From: Aliivibrio sifiae
GTDB lineage: Bacteria > Pseudomonadota > Gammaproteobacteria > Enterobacterales > Vibrionaceae
Reading direction: 5' to 3'
Assembly (NCBI RefSeq): GCF_002954715.1
Contig: NZ_MSCP01000001.1
Span: forward strand, 676,012 to 740,011
DNA length: 64,000 bases
Shown: positions 55,876 to 63,967 of the stretch, one piece after another
How positions within the stretch are numbered: the stretch's first letter is position 1
Layout: each line of letters begins with the position of its first letter
Program-made: the position numbers and the translations under genes
Notes under the pieces: generated by a model
Seen by the model: only the letters and a program-made list of their open reading frames with translations
What the model was told of the DNA's origin: nothing
The model's database searches: none

Positions 55876-56652
55876 ATGAAAAAGTGGTTATTAGCAGCAA
55901 TTGTTGCATCTACGGCCGTAACTGGCGCAGCTCAAGCAAAAGAATGGAAGCAAATCCGATTTGGCATTGAAGGGGCTTATCCTCCTTTTAGTTGGACAGA
56001 ACCTTCAGGTGAACTAAAAGGTTTTGATGTTGATATTGCAAACGCACTGTGTCAAGAGATGGAAGCTCGCTGTAAAATTGTGGCTCAAGATTGGGATGGC
56101 ATCATTCCATCACTGCTTGCTCGTAAGTACGATGCAATTATTGCAGCGATGTCGATTACAGAAGAGCGTAAAAAGAAAATTGATTTTACTGAGAAATACG
56201 CACTGATCCCAAATAAGTTTGTTGCTAAAAAAGGAACAGAACTAGTAATGACAAAAGAGGGTCTTAAAGGTGTAACTGTTGGTGTTCAACGCGCAACAAC
56301 GCATGATAAATACTTAACAGATAATTTTGGTAAAGGCGTTGATCTTAAACGTTACGGGTCATTTGATGAAGCATACCTCGATCTTAAAGCTGGCCGTATT
56401 GATACTGTTCTTGGTGATGCATCAGCACTTGAAGAAGGTTTGTTAAATAAGCCAGGCGGTAAAGAGTATGAGTTTGTTGGCCCATCATTAACTGATCCTA
56501 AATGGTTTGGTGATGGCTTTGGCATTGCAACTCGCAAGCAAGATAAAGATTTAACTAACCAATTAAATGCAGCAATTGATTCATTACGTGAAAAAGGTAT
56601 CTATCAAGAGATTGCCGCTAAATACTTTAATTATGATGTTTATGGTGAATAA
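55876..56652 (+). CDS. basic amino acid-binding periplasmic protein (ArgT/HisJ-like)
   Basis: This 258-residue SBP family 3 protein has a signal peptide (cleavage near AQA-KE). IRFGIEGAYPPFSW, LKGFDVDIANALC, DWDGIIPSLLARKYDAIIAAMSITEERKK and LGDASALEEG match the lysine-arginine-ornithine/histidine class. It lies 79 bases after the ATPase gene with AGGA as ribosome binding site. Exact ligand among arginine, lysine, ornithine and histidine cannot be told. Confidence 0.9.
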   Translation: MKKWLLAAIVASTAVTGAAQAKEWKQIRFGIEGAYPPFSWTEPSGELKGFDVDIANALCQEMEARCKIVAQDWDGIIPSLLARKYDAIIAAMSITEERKKKIDFTEKYALIPNKFVAKKGTELVMTKEGLKGVTVGVQRATTHDKYLTDNFGKGVDLKRYGSFDEAYLDLKAGRIDTVLGDASALEEGLLNKPGGKEYEFVGPSLTDPKWFGDGFGIATRKQDKDLTNQLNAAIDSLREKGIYQEIAAKYFNYDVYGE

Positions 56653-56678
56653 ACATTAGAATTAATTATTAAAGGGAG

Positions 56679-56697
56679 GGGACACACTCGGTGTCTC
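56679..56697 (+). other. small hairpin after the binding-protein gene
   Basis: GGGACAC (56679-56685) pairs with GTGTCTC (56691-56697), seven pairs with one G-U, followed by a moderately T-rich tract. It may reduce transcription into the permease genes. Confidence 0.5.
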
Positions 56698-56717
56698 TTC
56701 CATTATTTCTAATAGTC

Positions 56718-56767
56718 ATACTTACCCCAATATATATCGAGTAAGTCTTATGTATTGGAGTGGGTAT
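56718..56767 (+). repeat. long imperfect palindrome before hisQ
   Basis: ATACTTACCCCAATA (56718-56732) pairs with TATTGGAGTGGGTAT (56753-56767) at 14 of 15 positions, counting two G-U, with a 20-base loop. Together with the hairpin at 56679 it fills most of the 138-base gap. It looks like a REP-type or regulatory palindrome; the function is unknown. Confidence 0.55.
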
Positions 56768-56790
56768 TAAAGTGAAAGCTTGGAAGCAGT

Positions 56791-57531
56791 ATGTTAGATT
56801 TACAAGGATATGAATCCTCCATCCTAGAGGGGGCAATAGTGACGCTGCAAGTGGCTCTATTATCTCTGATCTTAGCGGTATTCTTAGGTTTACTCGGAGC
56901 ATTGGCTAAAATGGCTCCTTATCGTTGGGCAAGGTCAATCGCAACCGTATATACAACGGTTGTTCGTGGTATCCCCGATCTTGTGTTAATGATGTTGTTA
57001 TTTTTTGGCGGTCAGATGCTGCTTAACAACGGGTTGTACGCAACGAATGAGTGGATTAATGAGTGGATGACTAACTCTAATCCTGAGCATGAATGGTTTT
57101 CTTACCTTCCAGATTACATTGAAATTAGCCCGTTTATCGCTGGTGTCTTAACTATTGGGTTTATCTTTGGTGCATATATGGCTGAAACTTTCCGCGGTGC
57201 AATAATGGCAGTAGATCGCGGTGAAATGGAAGCCGCAAAAGCTTATGGGATGAGTGGTGCGATGGCTTTTCGTCGTATTTTGTTCCCACAAATGATCAGA
57301 CATGCATTACCAGGATTTGGTAATAATTGGTTAGTGTTATTAAAAACAACCGCATTAGTGTCGATTATTGGTTTGGAGGATATGGTACGAGTGAGTTCAA
57401 TGGCAGCAGGCACTACAAAAATGCCATTTACGTTTTATATGACTGTTGCGTGTATTTTCTTGTTATTCACTGCCGTTTCGACAGGCGCGTTAAAGCTAGT
57501 CGAGCGTAAATTTAGTATTCATACGAGGTAA
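56791..57531 (+). CDS. hisQ: basic amino acid ABC transporter permease (HisQ-like)
   Basis: This 246-residue permease has about five helices. TLQVALLSLILAV, VVRGIPDLVLMMLLFFGG, YMAETFRGAIMAVDRGEMEAAKAYGMS and FPQMIRHALPGFGNNWLVLLK are HisQ/ArtQ landmarks. It begins after the palindrome and is two bases upstream of the next permease gene. Confidence 0.92.
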   Translation: MLDLQGYESSILEGAIVTLQVALLSLILAVFLGLLGALAKMAPYRWARSIATVYTTVVRGIPDLVLMMLLFFGGQMLLNNGLYATNEWINEWMTNSNPEHEWFSYLPDYIEISPFIAGVLTIGFIFGAYMAETFRGAIMAVDRGEMEAAKAYGMSGAMAFRRILFPQMIRHALPGFGNNWLVLLKTTALVSIIGLEDMVRVSSMAAGTTKMPFTFYMTVACIFLLFTAVSTGALKLVERKFSIHTR

Positions 57532-57533
57532 GC

Positions 57534-58210
57534 ATGGATTTTTCAATTATTATTGAGAGCCTACCTGTTTATTTAGAAGGGCTTTGGACTACGGTTTGGT
57601 TGGTTGCGCTTTCTTTAGTTATTGGTTTGTGTATTGCTGTGCCTTCTGCGATAGCAAGGAATAGCACTAATCCATTAATTTGGGTGCCTGCTTGGGCTTA
57701 TATTTATTTCTTCCGAGGAACGCCTTTACTGATCCAGTTGTACCTTATTTATTATGGGATGGATCAATTTTATCCAGTAAAAGACACCGTATGGGAGCAT
57801 GCCTCTTTCTGTGCTTTGGTTGCTTTTGCATTAAATACAGGCGCATATACATCTGAAATTGTTCGTGGTTCAATCAATGGATTACCACAAGGTGAAATTG
57901 AAGCTGCTAAGGCTTATGGTATGAGTCAATTTCAAACTTATAAACGCATTATTTTACCAAGTGCTTTACGTAGAGCATTGCCAGCATACAGTAATGAAGT
58001 GATTTTCATGTTACACGGTTCTGCAATCGCTGGGATTGTCACTTTAATGGATTAACTGGAGCCGCTCGATTAGTTAATTCTCGTTATTATGCTCCTTTTG
58101 AATCGTATATAGCAGCTGGTCTGTTTTACATGTGTCTAACTTTTATTATTATTTTTATATTTAAGCAGCTCGAAACACGAATGCTTAGATTTATGAGGCC
58201 ATTAAGTTAA
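57534..58210 (+). pseudogene. hisM: HisM-like permease gene with a late frameshift
   Basis: The frame from 57534 gives 173 residues of a HisM-type permease (FFRGTPLLIQLYLIYYG, TGAYTSEIVRGSINGLPQGEIEAAKAYGMSQ, RRALPAYSNEVIFMLHGSA) and stops at TAA 58053-58055, right after IVTLMD. Reading on in the -1 frame from 58052 gives 52 more residues (LTGAARLVNSRYYAPF ... LRFMRPLS) to TAA at 58208-58210, exactly the missing family C-terminus with its last helix. One lost T (GATTTA to GATTA) explains it. The total would be 225, near the usual 230-240. It may be a true mutation, an error, or a frameshift. Confidence 0.85.
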
Positions 58211-58230
58211 CTGGCTTTTAAGTACTAATC

Positions 58231-58259
58231 AAAAAGAGCACTGAATGTGCTCTTTTTTT
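58231..58259 (+). terminator. terminator of the basic amino acid transporter operon
   Basis: AAAAAGAGCAC and GTGCTCTTTTT pair around TGAAT, with a T run after. The same stem is repeated at 58446. Confidence 0.9.
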
Positions 58260-58314
58260 GTTAAGATTCATTCGAACAAGTAGGTGGTCAGCTTAGGCTC
58301 TTGAGGAGATTGTT

Positions 58315-58434
58315 ATGAAGTTATCATTTTTATTGATAAGGCTAGTAAAGTTAGTCGTTATTTGCGCATTCTTTTTGAGTCTTTTTGATTTCATTGAGCA
58401 TGGTGAAATACTTTGGTTCCAACGTTGGTTCTAA
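58315..58434 (+). CDS. small membrane protein, 39 residues
   Basis: An ATG six bases after GAGGAGA opens a 39-residue ORF (MKLSFLLIRLVKLVVICAFF.., ending QRWF) with one hydrophobic helix at ~5-25 and basic residues near the N-terminus. It has its own terminator downstream and is cut off from the transporter operon by one upstream. Strong ribosome binding site, transmembrane composition and tight terminators argue for a real gene. The function is unknown and I recognise no family. Confidence 0.6.
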   Translation: MKLSFLLIRLVKLVVICAFFLSLFDFIEHGEILWFQRWF

Positions 58435-58444
58435 TTGTAATGAT

Positions 58445-58478
58445 AAAAAAAAGAGCACTTTTATGTGCTCTTTTTTTA
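58445..58478. terminator. terminator between the small ORF and grxB
   Basis: AAGAGCAC (58451-58458) and GTGCTCTT (58465-58472), flanked by A and T runs, give a stem nearly identical to that at 58231. It can act on both strands and also serves grxB. Confidence 0.88.
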
Positions 58479-58504
58479 CCTTATAACCACTAATTAAATT
58501 AATG

Positions 58505-59155
58505 TTATACAGCGACATCTAAATATAGATTTACACCTGTTAGTTCATTAATCTCTTCTAGATAGTTTTTCAGATGAGGTGGGAAATCTAATCCTTTTAC
58601 GACGGTTAGGTTACGTAGGAATGGGAAAAAATTGACATCATCCCAAGTGATCTTATTGCCTTTTTCTGATGGTAAAGTAATGAAATTAACGTTAACTAAA
58701 AGAGGTTTTAACGACTTAATGTATTCATCACTTTGAGCAAGAGCCTCTTTAAAACTCATTTCAATAAATGCTTCTTTTTTCTCTGTAAACCACGTTACTG
58801 CTTCAGGACGCTCAAATTCAGGTAGCTCAAATTGAGTCCAACGAGGGAAGGTTAATTTATTAAATAAGGGGCGGGCATTACTTAGCCACTCTGAGATATC
58901 GTCAGCGTGAGTGCCTTTCTCTATGACAGGATGGTGATCGATCTCATCGAGATATTTTGCAATATCAAGACTTTCAGCCATATAGTTGCCATCGTCTTTT
59001 TCTAGAATAGGTACCATGTTTGCGCCTACCATTTCGATACGTGTATCGACATCATCATTTTGAAGATAAGTAAATTCAACAGGAAGCTTTTTTATTCCTG
59101 CGACCATTTTTGCTTTCATGCAAAATGGACAGTGGTCAAAGATGAATAATTTCAT
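58505..59155 (-). CDS. grxB: glutaredoxin 2
   Basis: This 216-residue protein has a thioredoxin-fold N-terminal domain with redox motif CPFC (Cys9, Cys12) and cis-Pro region MVPILEKDDGNYMAESLDIAKYLD (in parts), then a helical C-terminal domain, the GST-like layout of GrxB (215 in E. coli). It reduces disulfides with glutathione. Confidence 0.93.
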   Translation of the reverse strand: MKLFIFDHCPFCMKAKMVAGIKKLPVEFTYLQNDDVDTRIEMVGANMVPILEKDDGNYMAESLDIAKYLDEIDHHPVIEKGTHADDISEWLSNARPLFNKLTFPRWTQFELPEFERPEAVTWFTEKKEAFIEMSFKEALAQSDEYIKSLKPLLVNVNFITLPSEKGNKITWDDVNFFPFLRNLTVVKGLDFPPHLKNYLEEINELTGVNLYLDVAV

Positions 59156-59270
59156 TGTATTTCCTCAATAACACGAGTCTAAATAAGGTTTAGCCTATAT
59201 GTAGATCATTAAAATAGAGTATTTAATGAGTATCGTAGCAAACTTATTTTTATTCGTAACAATAACATAA

Positions 59271-59307
59271 TAAAAAAGCTCTCCCCTTAAATTGAGATGA
59301 GAGCTTA
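59271..59307 (-). terminator. terminator of xthA
   Basis: AAGCTCTC (59276-59283) and GAGAGCTT (59299-59306) pair; on the minus strand a run of T follows. Confidence 0.75.
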
Positions 59308-59310
59308 TTA

Positions 59311-60117
59311 TTATTTAAATGTAGACCAGATTGGTGCGTGATCAGAAGGTTTTTCAATGCCACGTAGTTCGTAGTCAATTCCCGCCTCAGTACACTTAAC
59401 TGCGAGTGTTGGCGTAGCCATTACAACATCAATACGAAGGCCACGATTATCAACAAAGCCTTTTGAGCGATAATCAAACCAAGAGAATTGGTCGGTTACT
59501 TCTGGATGAAGGTTACGGAAGGTATCTTCAAATCCCCAATCTTTTAATGTTTGTAGCCATTCACGCTCTTCTGGCTGGAATGAGCATTTACCCGTTCTTA
59601 ACCAACGTTTCGCATTTGGTTCACCAATACCAATATCTAAATCAATAGGGCTGATATTAATGTCACCCATGATAATGAGTTCTTCATCACTGTTATGATG
59701 AGAGTTTAGATGAGTCATTAGATCTTTATAGAACTGACGTTTGTATGGGAATTTAGTTTCATGCTTAATGCTATCACCCTGTGGGAAATACCCATTCATA
59801 ACGGTGAACTGTGAACCATCTTCACGCTGATGTGTCGTCATGATCATGCGTTTTTGATGTTCTTCGGTATCCGTATCAAAACCATATTGAACAGAAATAG
59901 GCTCTTCTTTACATAGCATAGCAACACCGTAATGTGCTTTTTGTCCATGGAAGTAGACTTTATAGCCCATTGCTTCGACAGCTTCGACAGGGAACATTTC
60001 GTTATGTACTTTGATCTCTTGAAGACCGATAACGTCTGGGTTGTGCTTATCAATGATAGCTTGAAGTTGATGAAGGCGAGCACGAAGGCCATTTATGTTG
60101 AAGCTGATTACTTTCAT
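59311..60117 (-). CDS. xthA: exonuclease III (AP endonuclease)
   Basis: This 268-residue enzyme repairs abasic sites and degrades 3' ends. It has [12 protein letters not shown] (metal-binding Glu), [22 protein letters not shown] and the terminal catalytic [11 protein letters not shown]. The length equals E. coli XthA (268). The integrase gene lies 88 bases upstream of its start on the same strand. Confidence 0.96.
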   Translation of the reverse strand: MKVISFNINGLRARLHQLQAIIDKHNPDVIGLQEIKVHNEMFPVEAVEAMGYKVYFHGQKAHYGVAMLCKEEPISVQYGFDTDTEEHQKRMIMTTHQREDGSQFTVMNGYFPQGDSIKHETKFPYKRQFYKDLMTHLNSHHNSDEELIIMGDINISPIDLDIGIGEPNAKRWLRTGKCSFQPEEREWLQTLKDWGFEDTFRNLHPEVTDQFSWFDYRSKGFVDNRGLRIDVVMATPTLAVKCTEAGIDYELRGIEKPSDHAPIWSTFK

Positions 60118-60205
60118 TGTTTTCTAGATTCCTTGTTTTATATAGGGTTTCGTTATTTTTCAATGTGTTAGTTATGTGAGTAAAACTAAATAAGGGTAAT
60201 GAAAA

Positions 60206-61279
60206 CTAATGGTTGTTAACCGCTGCCGCCACTTTGTCGCCATATTTTATGTCGTACTTGGTGGCATTTAATGGGTTTAACGAAACCGCATCATTTAGGT
60301 GATCAGGTGCAAAATGTGAATAAGCCATTGTTTGCTTAATATCCTGATGACCGAGGATTTTCTGTAATACCAAGATATTACCACCATTCATCATAAAATG
60401 GCTCGCAAAAGTATGTCTCAAAACGTGAGTCGATTGTCCTTTGGGTAAATCTGGTAATGCCAAGGTTAGCCATTTATGAACAACACCATAGCCACAGGTA
60501 AAAACTCGGCCAGAAGTCGGTTGATAAAGCTCATCATATAATTCTTTAGAAATGGGAATAGTGCGGTTTCGTTTCCCCTTAGTATTAATGTACGTGATCT
60601 TATACTCAGATAATTGAGAGCCTTGAAGACTTACCGCTTCCATAATTCGCGCACCAGTGGATAAGCAAATTTTGATAATAGAAGAGAGCTGATCACCAAT
60701 AGGGCTTTTTGATACAAACAAAAGCAAATCATCAATCTGAGCTTTAGATAAAAAAGTGAGTTCACTTTCACCTGTTTTAATCTTCTTTATTCCCAGCATT
60801 GGGTTTGGGTAATCCCATTCTTTAATTTCAATTAAATGGTTAAACACACCTTGAAGAGAGAGCTGGTCAAAGTTATGTGAGGCTGGTGAAAGTTCACCGC
60901 CGCTTCGTCCTGTTCCTCGGCCTCGTGTTTTTCTATTTGCGCGATAATGAACAAAATCAGTCGGTGTTAAACGTAAAGCGATTGGGTCGTTCAGTTCTTC
61001 ACATACCATCATTAACCGGCGATAAGTAGTCACGCCTGAGCGTAAATGCTTACCATGTAAATTAAACCAAAGCGTTAGCAACTCAGAAAGAGGGCGTTTG
61101 TCTTCTTTTGCACCAAGCCATGGTTTGTCATCAATAGTTTTCATCGTGAAGGTTTCAAATGCGGTTGCTTCTCCTTTTGTTGCAAAGCGTTTACGGATCC
61201 GTTTACCTTCTCGGCCCGTTGGATAGCATTCACAAATCCAAGGTTTCTTACTTCCATCTTTTAAATTACGTACTGACAC
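60206..61279 (-). CDS. phage-type tyrosine recombinase (integrase)
   Basis: This 357-residue integrase has an arm-binding-like N-terminus (MSVRNLKDGSKKPWICECYP), a core-binding domain (~60-165) and the catalytic domain with LSTGARIMEA (Arg), HVLRHTFASHF (HxxR), LGHQDIKQTMAYSHF (His and nucleophile Tyr). The set resembles P2/HP1-like integrases. It starts at GTG with a weak ribosome binding site and has a LexA-type box 18 bases upstream. It marks the edge of an integrated element with the AT-rich genes beyond it. No att repeat could be found inside the window. Confidence 0.9.
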   Translation of the reverse strand: MSVRNLKDGSKKPWICECYPTGREGKRIRKRFATKGEATAFETFTMKTIDDKPWLGAKEDKRPLSELLTLWFNLHGKHLRSGVTTYRRLMMVCEELNDPIALRLTPTDFVHYRANRKTRGRGTGRSGGELSPASHNFDQLSLQGVFNHLIEIKEWDYPNPMLGIKKIKTGESELTFLSKAQIDDLLLFVSKSPIGDQLSSIIKICLSTGARIMEAVSLQGSQLSEYKITYINTKGKRNRTIPISKELYDELYQPTSGRVFTCGYGVVHKWLTLALPDLPKGQSTHVLRHTFASHFMMNGGNILVLQKILGHQDIKQTMAYSHFAPDHLNDAVSLNPLNATKYDIKYGDKVAAAVNNH

Positions 61280-61296
61280 ATTAAATACCGATAAAT

Positions 61297-61312
61297 ATGT
61301 ATATATATACAG
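61297..61312 (-). promoter_or_regulatory. LexA (SOS) box at the integrase promoter
   Basis: ATGTATATATATACAG matches the gammaproteobacterial LexA consensus CTGTATATATATACAG at 15 of 16 positions, and TA follows as in the extended consensus. The core TGTATATATATACA is a perfect palindrome. It is 18-33 bases before the integrase GTG, so LexA would block it and DNA damage would release it. Confidence 0.7.
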
Positions 61313-61384
61313 TAATGCGATTATTGAGAATCTTCAATGTTTAAATTTGATGTTATATACATTGATCTTAGATGTTCTACTTAA

Positions 61385-61480
61385 TAGGTATTTAATACAA
61401 ATAACGTGCACTTCATCACGAATTTATTCTTTATGAGTGGAATTTTCAATTAATCACATTATGTAGTTAGGCGATACCTA
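61385..61480. repeat. spaced inverted repeat between integrase and MBL genes
   Basis: TAGGTAT (61385-61391) and ATACCTA (61474-61480) are exact inverted copies within similar AT flanks. They may be operator halves for the divergent operon. The evidence is weak. Confidence 0.25.
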
Positions 61481-61530
61481 ATTAACTCTTGTAGAATAAT
61501 CTGTAACTGACTCATGTATAGGTAAAAGAT

Positions 61531-62514
61531 TTGTTGTATATAGATATATTAGATGCTGGTCATGGTGATTGCCTATTAGTTAGTTGTGGTGATTTAAAAA
61601 TTCTAATTGATTCTGGACCTCAAAAATTTGTTATACGTAATCGAGTAGCGAATAAATTGAAAGAATTGTTAAATGGAAGCTCTGTAGATGTTGCTTTTGT
61701 AACGCATAATGATGATGATCATATTGGTGGTTATAAAGAATTTATAAAGAAAGGTATTATTATAAATTGTTTTGTATTCAATAGTTTAGAGTTATTAGGG
61801 AAAGTAATTAGCGTAAAAACAAAGAAAATTTCATTTAAGCAGGATATAAACTTAAAAAAAAACTTAGATGATGAAGGTATAAAAGTAATCACGCTAACGA
61901 AAGAAGATAAACATTTACACATTGGTAATGTCAAAATTACTCCTTTAACACCGAGTATAGATACTTTATCTTTATTAGATAATAAATTTAATAAAGATAA
62001 AATAAAGAAAATATCAGCATTAAAAAATAGTGAAGATTCATTATCTGAATGTTTTAATATAATTAATTTAAAGTGTGATAAATTTAAAAAAGATTTATCA
62101 ATAACAAATAAATCTAGTATTTCATTTATCATAGAATATGAAAATACTAAAGCGTTATTTCTTGGTGATTCACATGAAAAAGATATTGTTGATTCATTAT
62201 TAGATATAAATGAAAACGATAGAGTATTTAATGTAGTTAAACTCTCTCATCATGGAAGTAAAAAAAATACGAGTTTAAAATTATTAAAAATAATAGGTAT
62301 TACGGATTATATTATTTGTGCAGATAAATCAAAAAATAATCATCCAAATAACATTACTTTAGCTAGGATTCTAAAATTTAATAATAATCCTACGATACAC
62401 ATGAGTAGTAATGATGTAAGAGTTCGAGAACTTTTTGAACAATGCCATGATTTGAACTTTAAAGTTAATGTAACATACTCAGATAATGGAGTTAATACAG
62501 TTTTCTATGAGTAG
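61531..62514 (+). CDS. ComEC-like metallo-beta-lactamase-fold protein (Avs1a-like)
   Basis: This 327-residue protein of the ComEC/Rec2-type MBL class has no membrane helices. DAGHGDCLLVS and LIDSGP lead to the metal motif THNDDDHIGG (His59, Asp61, Asp63, His64). Later come LFLGDS, VKLSHHGSKKNTS (His240-241) and NNHPNN (His271). Metal-dependent nuclease or hydrolase activity is expected. It starts at TTG after a weak AGGT; no better start keeps the first strand. Codon use is much more AT-rich than in the core genes. With the downstream protease it matches the first gene of AVAST type I defence systems. Confidence 0.75.
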   Translation: MLYIDILDAGHGDCLLVSCGDLKILIDSGPQKFVIRNRVANKLKELLNGSSVDVAFVTHNDDDHIGGYKEFIKKGIIINCFVFNSLELLGKVISVKTKKISFKQDINLKKNLDDEGIKVITLTKEDKHLHIGNVKITPLTPSIDTLSLLDNKFNKDKIKKISALKNSEDSLSECFNIINLKCDKFKKDLSITNKSSISFIIEYENTKALFLGDSHEKDIVDSLLDINENDRVFNVVKLSHHGSKKNTSLKLLKIIGITDYIICADKSKNNHPNNITLARILKFNNNPTIHMSSNDVRVRELFEQCHDLNFKVNVTYSDNGVNTVFYE

Positions 62515-63967
62515 AGAAAATGCAATTAAAGTGAGCGTTTGTGATGCTGAATCAAGTGGTTATCATTTTAAATCAAGCTCAGATAATACATCGTTTGTTA
62601 TTACTTCAAAGCACGGACTTTGTCATAAAACAGATGTGTGTGAACAATATCAAAATAACGATACAGATAGCTGTAAAGAATGTAATGTTGAATTAAATAT
62701 TGAAGAAATAGAATTTACTACTTATGAAAATAATAAATTAACACCAATTAAAGTATACAGTTTTAAGAATAAAGATATGGTGATTACCAGTGTTGAAGAG
62801 GTTGCTAGAAATACAATAAAGATTGGTAAGGTAGCTGATGGTGATTATACTATTTATGGATATAAGAAAAATAATACTGCAGTATCAAGAGTTATTTTAG
62901 ATAAAGCAGTAATCGAATGTGGTGTTTGTTTTTTTAATATATATTCAAATAGTATTTCGGAATTAGTAGAAAAAAGCGATTCATACTATGGTATTTCTGG
63001 ATCTCTGGTTGTTAAAAATAGTATCGCTGGTGAGTGTACTGCAGTTTCCGTAATAACAAATAATGAATCGGATAATGATTTATCTGGAGAACTTTTGTTT
63101 GATATTGATTTTTCTATATTAAATGATTATTTTTCTTGTTCAGTTTTTAGAATCCCTCTTATGACTTCAAATATTGATGAAGAATTTAAATCTAAATTTA
63201 ATTTGCTATCTTCTGTTAATATAAATCATAAGGTGAAATTAAATGGATTAATACCTCGGAATAAAGGGATTCCTAGATTTAATTTAAGTTCTATTGTAGA
63301 TTCATTATTTTCAAATTTTGATGTTGTTTTAGGTAAGAGTGTAGTACATAGAAATTTATTTTTGATGTCTGCTATAAATATTATAAAAAATAAAAGATCA
63401 TTAGATCCTGTAAGTAAATTATTATCTAGTAAAGTAGTAGAATCATTTCTGCATGCACCACATATTTATTCCACGTGTATTGAGGATTCTAATTATCATC
63501 ATATGCATTATTCAGTATCAAAAACAGGTGAGATCGAATTTTTAGTTTCAAACTTTACAGGGTATGGAGATATTAGTGAAACTATTAATCAAACCTTAGG
63601 GCAGATAATAAATGATATAAATACTTATTCTCTTAACTCTAGTTTGATCACTGAACGAGCATTTTTAGATAAAAAATATTCCGAAGATGAATGTGAAGAT
63701 ATTTATAATATACTCTTTGGAAATGTAGATAAAGAGATTAAATCTATATCTATAGTACATACTATATCTTTAGATAGATTAAATATAACTAAAGATTGTA
63801 ATATGAATGAATGTATTAATAATATTATTAATCTAGCTGCTGATAATATACCAAAAAATTATTTAGATTTTTTGGATTATGGCATTACAGTTAATGTCTT
63901 CGTAATTCCAGTAAATAAAGACAATGAGTTATATGACTTGATGGAGAAGTTGATTAATGAATGTTAA
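62507..63967 (+). CDS. trypsin-like serine protease (Avs1b-like)
   Basis: This 486-residue protein has an N-terminal trypsin-like domain (~1-200) with FVITSKHGLC (His36), KNKDMVIT (Asp90) and YYGISGSLVV (Ser164) in triad order. Four cysteines (39, 45, 56, 59) between His and Asp suggest a metal-binding or disulfide insertion. Residues ~200-486 have no recognised domain. The ATG at 62507 overlaps the MBL stop by eight bases; an ATG at 62486 is the alternative (493 residues). In AVAST type I systems a protease of this kind sits between the MBL and the STAND NTPase genes. There is no signal peptide, so it is cytoplasmic. Confidence 0.7.
   Translation: MSRENAIKVSVCDAESSGYHFKSSSDNTSFVITSKHGLCHKTDVCEQYQNNDTDSCKECNVELNIEEIEFTTYENNKLTPIKVYSFKNKDMVITSVEEVARNTIKIGKVADGDYTIYGYKKNNTAVSRVILDKAVIECGVCFFNIYSNSISELVEKSDSYYGISGSLVVKNSIAGECTAVSVITNNESDNDLSGELLFDIDFSILNDYFSCSVFRIPLMTSNIDEEFKSKFNLLSSVNINHKVKLNGLIPRNKGIPRFNLSSIVDSLFSNFDVVLGKSVVHRNLFLMSAINIIKNKRSLDPVSKLLSSKVVESFLHAPHIYSTCIEDSNYHHMHYSVSKTGEIEFLVSNFTGYGDISETINQTLGQIINDINTYSLNSSLITERAFLDKKYSEDECEDIYNILFGNVDKEIKSISIVHTISLDRLNITKDCNMNECINNIINLAADNIPKNYLDFLDYGITVNVFVIPVNKDNELYDLMEKLINEC

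Noticed and set aside
61731-62132. 133-codon minus-strand ORF inside the MBL gene
   Set aside because: It is antisense in AT-rich DNA with Phe/Leu/Ile-rich chance composition; the MBL motifs support the plus strand.
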